A DNA stretch of 64,000 bases from Channa striata (lineage: Eukaryota > Chordata > Actinopteri > Anabantiformes > Channidae), in contig CM065185.1 of assembly GCA_033026295.1 (NCBI GenBank), positions 7,688,001 to 7,752,000 on the forward strand, written 5' to 3'. The stretch's first letter is position 1. Every line of letters starts with the position of its first letter. The position numbers were made by a program, and so were the translations under genes. Shown in pieces: positions 33,562 to 44,923 of this stretch. A model generated the notes under the pieces. The model had not been told where the DNA came from and made no database searches. It saw only the letters and a list, made by a program, of their open reading frames with translations.

Positions 33562-34558
33562 CTTAAATCGTGTGAAGAAAAAACAGCAACAAAAGAGACC
33601 GATTTACTGATGAGCAGACGTCCGCTGACTAACTGGTGCTAAGCTAACCAGCCTCTCTTGTGTTTTCTACCTCAGTCATTTACATTAATCTGAGTACTAG
33701 CGCCAAACCAGAGAGTAGAAAAAGAACTTCCGGTCGCTGTTCAAAATTTAACAGTAAGGAGAACTTAACATAAGATTTGTGTAGTTCAGACTATAATAGT
33801 GACATTGCAGAAAAAACAATACAACGTTTTTAGCTACCCACCATGGAAATGACATTTTATAGCTAATATCTTAAATATATGCGATTTTCTTTACGGAAGT
33901 ATTATCAATTACTATGATGTCTCCTTTATTTTGAAGGGAACATTTTCCTTCCCCTAAAAGTGAAGTTTATGTCTAATAAGAGAGATGATCACGTCGCGCT
34001 TCTCTCTTTTTGATATTAAACATATTAGCTGCTATATTTGGATTGTTTTTAGGAGTCTTGATCTCAGTGGTTAAAATTATATGTTTTGTCGCAAACCGGT
34101 CGATATGTGGAACTAATGTTTTGCGGTGTTTCTATGGTACAAGTAAAGGAGTGGGTCTTTTGCGGAGTTTGCTATTCACTTAAAAATGTTGCGCTCGGTC
34201 CTGTAGTACTATAGTGTAGTAAGAATAGGAGACTACGCCAAGGACGTAAGCTTGCCGCCGTTGTCGGTTCATTCATGGTAGTGGGAGCTGTCGCTGGGCG
34301 GTGGTAACAGTCAAATAATTTGATGGATTTTTAAGCCTTAAAAGCTTAAATTACAACACATTAATTTGTAGCTTTGTAACATCTACAGCCATAGCAACCG
34401 GAGGAAAAAAACATAATATCTGTTAACCGTAAATGAACTGACAATAGCTTATTCTGGCTAACACGAATCAAACTGCAGTGGTGTAATTGTAGTTTCCAGT
34501 CTTTTGACAACACCATTAACGTGGTCACATCTATCAGAGGGGCGAATAACGTGACAAA
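33562..34558. promoter_or_regulatory. Head-to-head mau2/armc6 promoter region
   Basis: The start codons of mau2 (minus) and armc6 (plus) are 997 bp apart, so the intervening DNA must hold both promoters. Visible motifs: a YY1-type AAGATGGCAGC spanning the mau2 ATG (33554-33564), an ETS core ACTTCCGG at 33727-33734, and GCCGCCG near 34254. The CpG content is only moderate. No TATA box was convincing. Confidence 0.6.
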
Positions 34559-36881
34559 ATGGCAAAACGGAGGATCACACAGGAAACTTTTGATGCTGCA
34601 GTCAAAGAAAACATGGACGAGTTTGATATGGATCCTGACGAGGCTTTGAGGGAAGCTGTGGAACAGTTTGAGTCTCAAGGTAAACCCAACCAGAGGTTTA
34701 GGTTAGATATGTACGTTATGGGGATAAAGTCAAGCCAGCTTAGATATATAAACTTACGAGCAGAATCAAAATAACAAAAAGTGAAAGCCAAATGCAAACC
34801 AGCACTTTGTCTATGCATGCGTTGCAGGTTGAAATTGTTGATTATCTAAGCTGTAGATCAGTCCGACCAGTCAGTAAAAGCTATTTATCATAAGAAATTG
34901 TCTCTAGTGACAAATCTTGCTAGAGTCACAAGTCTGATGATTACTGTTTTATTCTATATTGTAATAAAAGTAAATGTGTGATTATTTTAGAACATTTGTT
35001 TGGCAATTTGTACGTTAATAATGTATTCCTTTGAACCATTTCTATTCTGTTATTGATATGTTTTTGCATGCCCAATATTGTGTGTGCATGCAGGTGTGGA
35101 TCTTAGTTGTATAGTAAAAGCTGTATCAGCTGTGCCATCTGATGAGAACCAAGAAGAGCAAATGCATGAGGTCTTACAGGTGAGTCTTAACTAGCTTTGT
35201 AAAAATGCTGCTTACTGTCGTCGTATTTATTGACGAGACTCACTCTTTGTTCACCTCACTTTTTCACTTGCAGGCATTGGATGCCCTTCAGATTGGTAAA
35301 GATGTAACAGAAGTAATGGCAGACATAAAACGCTTCACTGAGCAGTGTTCACTTGGATTTGCTCAGAGATATCTGGCTGCCCAGAAAGATGCTTACCCCA
35401 TTATCCTTTCTTATTGCAAAAAGAGTTTGGAGGAGCAAGAAGCTCTGTTAGCCTCCTTGTCTGCTCTGGCTGCATTGACAGATGGACAACCAGATCTGTT
35501 GGATGCAGATGGACAGCAGTTCCTTTTGGATGTCCTTAAGAAGTATCAGGCAGATCCCACTGTGACATGTGTAGCCATCTGTGCTGTACGTCACTGCTGT
35601 TTGAAACATGAACAAAACAGGCAAGATCTGGTCAAACTTGGAATCTTGCCACTGCTGACTGGTGCTATTACACAACTGAGCGAATGTGCAGAGCTGGTGA
35701 AAGAGGCGTCTGCAGCTCTTAGGGTCATGACATTTGACGATGACGTCCGTGTTACATTTGGGCAGGCTCACGAACATGCAAAGATGATTGTTCTTGAGCA
35801 CAAAGGACTGAAGGTTTTAATTGAGGCTGCAAAAGGTAAGACCAGATGACCATTAGTTTATGTGGGTGCATAATAACCTTTCTACAATTTTTTATATAAT
35901 ATGAATGTTTTTGGTTTCTTGTTTTCCTTCTCACAGCACACCATGACAATCCTTCAGTTTTGAGTGAGCTTTGTGCAACTTTGTCCCGTCTGGCTGTAAG
36001 AAATGAATTTTGTCAAGACATCTGTGATCTGGGAGGATTAAAACTCATGATGACGTTGCTTGCAGACAGCTATGAGTCAGCGGTATAATACAAATAAACA
36101 AGGGATTATGGGACAAACTGATTAAAAATTTAACTTGCATAAGTGTTCTGCTCATGTACTTGATTTTCCATTGCAGGAGCTGGTTCGACAGGTCCTAAGC
36201 GCAATACGAGCTGTATCAGGAAACGATGATGTCAAAGATGCAGTTGTTAATGCTGGTGGAGTCCAGCTCATTGTAATTGCCATGAACAGACACATGACTA
36301 ATGCAACTGTGAGTTAAATGTAATACCTACAAACAAAATCAAAATGGGTTTGATCTAGTACTTACTACAGATTTGGGAAAGACATTTTATACATTTCAAA
36401 AATGTTATGTTTACATTCTGTTTTAGGTTTGTGAGCAGGGATGTGCATGCCTATCTGTCCTTGCTTTACGTAAACCGAACAACTGCAAAGCCATCATGGA
36501 GAATGGTGGCGCCTTGGCTGCTGTACAGGCTATGAAGGCACATACAGATGCAGTTAATGTACAGGTACTATGAGGTCATTAATAATTAATGCTCCATGAA
36601 TAAAACAAACAGGCCATGTGATAGCCTGCCATCTTTCTATGTCACTGATTTTATCCATTTATATACAGAAACAGGCATGTATGCTGATGAGAAACCTGGT
36701 TTCACGTATGCGTAACTACAGCCAACCAATCCTAGAGATGGGAGCCGAGGCACTGATAGCCGAGGCACTGAGGACCCATCAAGACTGTGGTGATGTGGGC
36801 AAAGCAGCCCTCAGAGATCTGGGATGTCAGGTGGAGCTTCGAGAGCTGTGGACCGGCAAACATGGCAGCCTCACCAACTGA
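34559..36881 (+). CDS. armc6: Armadillo repeat-containing protein 6
   Basis: Seven coding exons: 34559-34679, 35094-35179, 35274-35835, 35937-36082, 36177-36308, 36427-36564 and 36669-36881. All are phase-consistent with GT-AG introns and encode 465 aa. The N-terminus MAKRRITQETFDAAVKENMD and the later LTDGQPDLLDA, CLKHEQNRQDLVK, ALRVMTFDDDVR, GNDDVKDAVVNAGG and C-terminal LRDLGCQVELRELWTGK are hallmarks of ARMC6. The body is a run of ARM repeats forming a superhelix; the cellular role of the family is poorly known. Human isoforms are about 476-501 aa, so this copy is complete. Compact gene (2.3 kb), divergent from mau2. The start is the first in-frame ATG matching the family; no longer N-terminal extension is visible. 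Confidence 0.96.
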
Positions 36882-37550
36882 AATTACAGAGGAGCATCAG
36901 ATACAACAGTACACCCTTACCTGAGTGTTATGATGTTGGTCGTCATAGCCAAGACTCGAAGCCGATGTATCTACATATTTAGACGCATTTGTACATTTGT
37001 AGTTGTTGTAGAAAAGGTGTGTGAACAGTACAAACAACAAAGCCACCATAACAAAATGGCTTTTTATTCTGGTTTTGAACAAAAAACTACAGAAAGGTCA
37101 TTGTACTCTTGTTGTACATGTTTAATTTGCTATTGGTTTGTTTACATTTTTTGTCTGATTTATATCAGTAAAACATTTCTGTAGTTCTTTTTTTTTGTGC
37201 CATGGCTAAAGACAAATGTATTTGCTGCTATGCAAACAGTTTTACTGCACTGTTTAGTGCCGATTTTCATGTTGGTAGAACCAAAATTGATCATGTCTAA
37301 TGCCTTACATGATTCCTAGATCTAAACAATTTTCACCTTTTTTTTTATATTTAATTTGTTTTTTTTTGTTTTGAGTGTATGCATACAGATGTGTAGTATG
37401 CATGTTTAATGTAAGCCTTACATTTCTGACATTTAGACCAACCACTGAAACAGCTGTATGACTATGATAAAACCTTTGACGATTCATCTATCTCATACTG
37501 TGTGTCTGTGTTTATGTAGAGTAGGATATCTTCATACACCGAGCCTGCAG
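36882..37550. other. armc6 3'UTR and short intergenic spacer
   Basis: AT-rich 3'UTR-like sequence. I found no canonical AATAAA between 36882 and 37550; the variant AGTAAA at 37167-37172 is one candidate. The next promoter starts near 37.56 kb. Confidence 0.4.
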
Positions 37551-37559
37551 ATAGTCGCC

Positions 37560-38010
37560 CCTCTAAACTGACCTATCCGAACGCGCCCCGCCTCTGTCTG
37601 ACTTCATTTCCCACAATGCACCTGCACTCGTCCTTGTCAAACCACATTGTGGCCAAGCTTCGGGTCGTTGACAGCAATAGTAATGGCAGAAATGCAATAG
37701 TATGGACTGTGTCTTAAAGTCAGTATTGGCTCGAATATGATATATATTCGAAAGACGGTGCGTTTAACACCAGGAGGCATTACTATCAAAACTCACATTG
37801 GTAGTTATTGTTCCAACAGCGACAAACGTAACATGAGTTACAAGTTAATGTAGCAACGAGCTAACGGTTAACTTAGCTAACGTTACTTAACCAGCTTTGG
37901 TTAACTTAGTAACAGGTTTCGCAGAATCTCCCTTCAACTTGAAATAAAAACAAATCAAGCGAGGGCTCACAGTGCATCAGATATCGTTGTGGTGGTGTCA
38001 ACTTTATGAG
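37560..38010 (+). promoter_or_regulatory. slc25a42: slc25a42 promoter and candidate non-coding first exon
   Basis: GC-box-like CGCCCCGCC (37576-37584) is followed by CTTCATTTCCCACAATGCAC (37602-37621), close to the ZNF143/SBS promoter motif. A GCTAACG/GTTAACTTAGCTAAC cluster lies at about 37857-37890, and a donor TATGAG|GTAAGA (exon end 38010) could close a 5' non-coding exon that joins the acceptor near 40021. The start site is not determined. Confidence 0.5.
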
Positions 38011-40097
38011 GTAAGAAATGTCGTGTTTGTGAACGGTGACAGCTAGCTGACCGGACAGTGTTTTGATGGTGAGCAAGTTTAACAGGAGTGAGAACATGAG
38101 ACGAAAAAGTTTGGTGGGTTTTGTAACGTTACGCATGGAATGTCACATTCTGTCCTTTGCTGCTGAATCTGTGCCATCTCCTGTTGGTGTCCAGGCATGC
38201 AAAAACAATTTTATTCACACTGATAGTATAGCCAAGAAAAACACTAATATGTCTTAAAGTGTAGTTAGCCCCTAACATAATAAAATGAGAATACTGGGCA
38301 AAATAACATTGTTTTTAGTCCATCAAAAGAAAATTAATCAGCAGGAATTGTATTAACGTTGCAACGTTTTCCATTTGTTATTTGCAGTGCAAATAGCCTA
38401 TTGGGATATGGGGAGCTTATATATTTGTAAACTAAATATAATAGGTGTTGGACTGGACAAACAAGCAGTTTAAAGAAAAGCCCCCCTGTGATGCTAAACA
38501 TGGTCACTATTATTTTCCCACAGTTAATGTTTATATCTTGGCACGTTTTGATCCTATAACACCGCATTTGTGTTATACAAATACAATTATATTGATACAG
38601 TTATATTTTACTAGTGACAGTAAAAAGCCCAACACCCTGAAGATATCTGCTGTGTATTAAACACTATTATGTTACAGGCTCAGATCTAATTTACTGCAAC
38701 TGTGTGTACAGCATGGGAATGGGTTGTTGCGTAATTAGAGGGGTAGATTTAACAGCCTGTCCTTAGGGCAACCTTGTGTCCGGAATAGGGGACTCTGAAA
38801 TGATATGCATGGGTAAGAAGCGGTGGACGTCCTGCGGGTGAGGTTTTATGGGTGCATTTAGGCTGTAAAAGTCTGAGGATTTGGCTTAAAGTCTTATTAT
38901 ACTGCTGCCAACTTCAGTTGCCCATGACTACCCAACTTTTCAGCACCCCCTCTGTTTGCTCTCTTGTCTCATGCCTTTATCTTTTGCTTGCTTCATCTTC
39001 CTCGCTCTTGCTAAACTCAGTGAACTCTGGTGTTGCTGTGTGGAATTTTAAAATAATTATTTTTAAGAATATTCTTGCCCTCGTTTTTAAACTGAAGCAA
39101 ATTTGTATTTGGTGAAGCTTTAAAACGGATGCTGTATTTTCATAGCTGCACTGTAACATAAAGTAGTGGTTGTTATTAGCTTTTTGGAGATGTATTAGTC
39201 TGTGTGCTAGAGGTAGACAACCTTATATAATTTTTCCTGGTACGGAGACTGGTGAGGTTACTTTTCAAACTAAAAATGTCTTGTTCTCTTGCAGATTATA
39301 TTTACATTTTTGATTTTATTTGCAAGTGTGACTACTAATTTAGTGGTTAGAAGTGGTTTGAACAGTAATTGATTGTGAAACATGCCGTGTTGGTCAGTGT
39401 ATCAGAGAGCCTGTGGGGGTTAAAGGTTGCATGAATAGATGGTTTGTCCTGTGAAATGATTAGCTCATTGTAAACTTGCAGATGTTTTAGCAAATGTAGT
39501 GAGATCACCCTGGATGATGCGTTTCTTTTAGGGGAGTTCTTAAATCTTAAATCTTAATTAAATCTTTACTCACTTGATAAGTAAGAATGTCCTGGAGGTA
39601 TAAAGATATCGAAGTGAGAGTGTAATTGGGTGTGCTATAGAAGGAGTGGTATTAGCGGTGTTGTTAGGCTCAGACAGATACCTTTCACCTACAAATGTCT
39701 CATCCCTTTGGATTTTTTTTTGTTTTTGTGTGTAACCTACTGTAGCTTGGAATTTGCCTGAGTGTTTTATGAAAATCTTTATTTGTGTTTCAATCTCAGT
39801 CTATTTACTAGCGGTGTCCAGTGTAATAACACAAAGATGATTACCCTTTCAGCCTTTGCTTGTTTACATGACCCTTCAGGACATGTCAGTACTTGTCAGA
39901 TCCTCACATAGTCAAAGATTAGCTACCTCACTCTCTGTTCATTTGTTTTATATTAAGTTAACAAATTGCATTAACTGACCTGTTTTTTTTTTTTCCTATG
40001 GTCTTTCCATCTACACTCTGCAGTTCTCAGTGCCTGCAGTTGAATCTTGGTTCGATTCATGAACAAACTTAGTGACAGCTGTGCATAGTTGTTGGAG

Positions 40098-43000
40098 ATG
40101 GGGACTGGAGTCCATGAAAAACAGGCGGCACTCACGCAGGGAGAAGTCCTGCCACGGGCTTCTTCTAGTCAGTCAAATGTAAGTCATGAGATAACATTTT
40201 ATAAAAAAAAAATCAAAACACAAAATGGCAACACGTTATGTATCTTTTATAATATTTACATAGATCTTCAATAGTTCAATAAATGTACTGGCAGCCTTTT
40301 TCTGTGCCCGGGAAATTCAGTTGAGCTGTTAAACCTTTTACTTAATCTACCATGTTATATGTGACGGACATGAACTCAGCTCAGTTTACGATCTGCATGT
40401 CCAGTTCCTTGTCTATGGTTCATTGAAGATCATCTCCTCCCCTTTGTAAGTTTTTGTAAGCTGCCCAGTCAGTTGTCGCTATTAGAGTCAGGTTTAATGA
40501 TCAGCAACATCTCAACACAGCTTTGTTTTTACTGGATTCACTCTGTTAACACGCTGTGGTGTTCATCACACTAAATGTCATTGTTCTATGTCTGTGCAGG
40601 GCCTGAAACACACTCGGTCTGTCCTCAACTCACTCTTTTCGGGGGCTTTAGCAGGAGCTGTTGCCAAGACAGCTGTTGCCCCATTGGACAGAACTAAAAT
40701 TATCTTCCAAGGCAAGTTAAATGCTCTGCTGACCTAAAAGTTTTTTCTAGATCACAAATGACCCACATTGAGGACATGGAACATGGAATTTATATGTGTG
40801 TGTTTTTATGTATGTATGTATGTATATACAATTCAATAAAATTACATTGCTACTACTTGTATTGTAAGATAAATATGATAAAATATGCCTTTGGTTTGAC
40901 TAAGAAGAGAAAACTCTTTTGTTAAAAACACTCTGTTTGATTTTTTTAGTGTCTTCAGCAAGATTCTCTGCAAAGGTAGGATTACTCTCTTTTCTTTCAA
41001 CTTGGCATCTGTTTGAAAAAAATGGGGCTTCTGTGCTTCATAGGTTGTGCCACCTTTGCACTAATGACCTTCATTATAGAGATGCAGGGCAATTTTGGCC
41101 TTGTGCAAAATCATGTATTTTGGAGGAAACTGCACAAACCTTCCACATGAAGTTGCACATAAGATAAAATCATTTTACATTAATCATTGCAAACATTTTT
41201 CTCTGAGACCATGTCCACATTAAGCCAGGGAAATCTGTAACTGAACCATTCTCTGCATTATGACTGTGTGTCTAAACTGATACAGGTATTTTCCTCCCCA
41301 GAGATTTTATGAACCAACTTGTGGAGTGTGTAAATCTGAGACCACCGGCCCAATGTTGTGTACACATGTGTACAGGGAAAACTGAGCTAGGGTTTAATGG
41401 TACCTAAAGAGGTTGCTACATTAGTGCTGCATTTTACTTTGAAAGCAGAGTTCTTTGTTTCAACAGACAAGGACATTTGATTTGCTTTTTCTTTTATACT
41501 CTTCTCTACTTGTTGTATGACAAATTTACAACTCCCAACTTTTTTGTTGCCTCATCGCTAAGAACAATAGATAAAGCTGAATTGGAAATAGTACATAGTT
41601 TCAAAGTCCTTTATGCATGTTCAATAGCTGGGGAATCACCAATGTTCTTGTCTATCTGTATTTCAATATGGATGGAGATTAGTGTTCCCCACACATACAA
41701 TACATTTGGGTCACCCACCCAAGTTTATTATCTCTTCTCACGGTGGGGAAATAAGCTTCAAAACCACTGCAGGTGTCACATGGTGAAATTTAAAAGTTGA
41801 AGTTTCTTTGGTTGTTTCAGAGGTAACAGCTTCTGTTGTTTCTCTCAAATCTGCTGATTCAGTCTTTTTTAATACCGTGACAAACTGTAACTAATAACAT
41901 TTGCTTGTGAAGTTGATATTTGGTCTCTTTTTGTGAGTTTCAGCTTAGTAATCACTAAGCGTTTAGTTGTTTGACCTAACAAAGGCACACATATTAGTTC
42001 TGTGTCAAAAAAGAGGTCCGTTTCTGCTGTAGCGAGTTAACACCATATTTAAAGAACCCGTGTCAGGTTCAGCCCTCGTGTGAAGACCTGCAGGTCAACA
42101 TGTGCCTGCCCTGCCACCTGTCTCTTTTCAAATTTATTAAAAAGTTCTAAAAAAATGCCCAAATGTAGGACATGTCGCTCTTACAGAAGACAACACCTCC
42201 TCCACCTGCACACCATCACCCAGAGCAATTCCACCCCTACCTCTTTTTCTCTTCCTTTATGGAAATGCAATTCTGCAGTCAATCAGGTAGTTTTCATCCC
42301 AGCTTTTGTCAAAACTTAGCTGTTCAGCTACTGGCAAATACAGATACCTGGATCATTCCACAGAACATGGCCACACCAGCTGCACCCCTCCAATTTTATC
42401 TTTTCACACGGACCTTGGCAATCAAGGAGGTGGGAATGGATCTCTCATTGCTGACACCTGGAAGCTTTCCCCTACAGCATCCCAATAGTTTTGCATCATC
42501 TCAACCACATGACCACATCTCCTCTGTCTCCTGGGCATGCAGGTTTGCCCTTTACAACATCATATCATATATTTAGGCCCTAACTTTCTGAATATTCATC
42601 CAAACTCATTTTGCACTGCTCATATCTTGTCTCGACTACTGCAGTGTCTTGCTGATTGGGCTACCAGCATGCATAATCAAACCCCCTCCATATGAGCCAA
42701 AACGCAGCAGCATGTCTCATTTTTGATAAGCCAAAATATTTTTCACCACTTCAGATCTCTGCACTGGCTTCTAGTAGCCACCTGCATCAGATTCAAAGCT
42801 CTGACTCTCGCCTACAGAGCACCTTCCTACCTAAACAACTTCATCCAGATCTTCAGTCTTCCCACCCACTGCGTTCTGCCAACGAACGGCATCTGGTGGT
42901 TCCTACACCACACAGCAAAAGACCTCAAGCAAAGCTCTTCAGGTCAGTGGCCCCACAATGGTGGGACAAGCTACCAAACCCTGCACGCTCAGCAGTCTTA

Positions 43001-44923
43001 CTCCCAAACTTCAACTTCAAGTTGAAGACCGAACTCTTTTGCAACTTACTATGCACTTAAACTGTACAAAAAAAAACAAACTATCTCTCCTATCTTGCAC
43101 CTGCGTCTCATGAAACGAAAAAATATATATATTTTTCGTAGCACTTTGCTTTACTGTCTTTTCCTTCACTTTGATTTATTTTGCTTGCTTTGTGCCTCAC
43201 TTATGAGTTGCTTTGGATAAAAGTATCTCTACCAAATGACAAAACTTAAATATATAAATTGATAGGTATCACTCAAACTACTGTGAGTGGACTAAGTTTC
43301 TCTGTAGTGCCAAAAGCTCAAAACAGATTGAAACCTCTTCTCCAGTAAAACCACAAGTTGGTCTTGCATCAGGTTCAGAATTTCCCAATTTAAATGGTTG
43401 TAACATGGTTGTGACCCCAAATTGGTCCCAACTGCAAGTATAATAAAATTCTGTGGGAACACTGGAGTTAAATGCAGGAACAACCTGGTGTGAATGTATA
43501 TTGGTTGGCTGTGGCTGTTTTATTAACAACCCAGCTTAATGTGGATGTAGTCTTTAGTCTGTGTGAAAGTACACACACACATACTGTTAATATTAGGTTA
43601 CTCACATCTATTACAGTTGACATAAACCAAGTATATAATTAATTCAGATGTCGAGCACATGTGCACACGTGTTTTCACACTGCATTACAGGAGGCCTACA
43701 AGTTGATCTACCGCACCTACCTAAATGAAGGCTTCTTCAGTCTGTGGAGGGGGAACTCCGCCACCATGGTGCGGGTCATCCCATACGCTGCTATCCAGTT
43801 CTGTGCACATGAGCAGTACAAAAGCCTGCTGGGGGGTTATTATGGCTTTCAGGGGAAGTAAGTGTTTATACTAGTACTATAGTTCTACTAGTTAGGCCTC
43901 ATGAGTAATATGCTTCACTGTAGCCACAAGTAAGACTTTCTTAGTAAAGTTTTGGGGTATGTTTGTTTTTCTCTAAGTTCCAGAGCCCTGCCTCCAGTTC
44001 CAAGGTTACTAGCTGGATCGATGGCGGGTACCACGGCAGCCATGCTGACTTATCCTCTGGACATGGTGCGGGCTAGGATGGCTGTAACACCAAAAGAAAT
44101 GTAAGAACATTTAATCTCGTCAACTTTTAGACATCGCAGTTAGTTTACAATTAATTTAAAATCTGTTAGTCAATTAATCAACCAATTAATTCTGCATGAC
44201 AGAGTGAACAGTGGTATACTATTCATATTGTACATAATCGATCAGAATACAATTTTGAGTTTTAGATGTACTGCATCTTATCTAGCTTTAGCCATCTGCA
44301 AAATCATTATTTTTACAGGGTTTGTTGTATTTCTCTATTTCAGGTACAGTAACATTTTGCATGTATTCGTGCGGATCTCTCGAGAAGAGGGCCTAAAGAC
44401 ACTGTATAGAGGTTTTACCCCGACAATGCTTGGTGTAATCCCCTATGCTGGTCTTAGTTTCTTTACATATGAGACACTGAAGAAAATACATGCAGGTAAT
44501 GCTCTAGCAGCCTGTGTGTCCTCTGTGTGAGCATATACCATTTCTTTTTTTCTTCACATGCACACATCTTGTGTAAATATATTCCTCTCCCTTATAGAGC
44601 ACAGTGGCCGCTCACAGCCCTACTCATATGAACGTCTGGCGTTTGGAGCGTGTGCAGGTCTCATTGGCCAATCTGCATCTTACCCTCTGGATGTGGTACG
44701 AAGACGTATGCAGACTGCTGGAGTCACAGGTCACACGTATGGCACCATCCTGGGCACGATGAAGGAGATTGTGTCTGAGGAGGGAGTCATCCGGGGACTC
44801 TACAAAGGTCTCAGTATGAACTGGGTCAAAGGGCCTATTGCAGTGGGGATCAGCTTCACCACCTTCGATCTTACTCAGATTCTTTTGAAGAAGCTGCATC
44901 AGATGGGCTATACAGTTCGATAA
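40098..44923 (+). CDS. slc25a42: Mitochondrial coenzyme A transporter SLC25A42
   Basis: Six-helix mitochondrial carrier of the inner membrane that imports CoA (and PAP/dephospho-CoA) in exchange for adenine nucleotides. Seven coding exons: 40098-40178, 40600-40711, 40950-40975 (26-nt microexon), 43691-43857, 43978-44100, 44344-44495 and 44598-44923, giving 328 aa (human 318). The three carrier signatures PX(D/E)XX(R/K) are PLDRTK (residues 55-60), PLDMVR (155-160) and PLDVVR (250-255). Other landmarks: LSFFTYETLK and GLYKGLSMNWVKGPIAVGIS. The donor after exon 40600-40711 is GCAAGT rather than GT; conservation of IIFQVSS across the junction supports it. An in-frame TTG TTG GAG precedes the ATG, but ATG at 40098 matches the family MG(T/N)GV start. 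Confidence 0.97.
40712..40949 (+). other. slc25a42: GC-AG intron of slc25a42
   Basis: The donor reads CAAG|GCAAGT and the acceptor TTTTTTAG|TG. The only nearby GT (AA|GTTAAA) would give QGNVFSK instead of the conserved QVSS.RFSAK, so the GC donor is the supported choice. 238 nt. Confidence 0.85.
42080..43245 (+). mobile_element. Internally deleted L2-type LINE in slc25a42 intron
   Basis: The plus strand holds two parts of one LINE. At about 42310-42480 is an endonuclease-like stretch (TDTWIIPQNMATPAAP, then G.GMDLSLL...WKLSP in shifted frames). At about 42590-43060 is the end of the reverse transcriptase with frameshifts (SLHWLLVATCIRFKALTLAY; PSYLN; SANERHLVV; WWDKLPN). It finishes with the L2-type 3' tail TTGCTTTGGATAAAAG (from 43208) and a TACCAAATGA-like end. 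The central polymerase domain is missing, so it cannot move. Confidence 0.82.
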
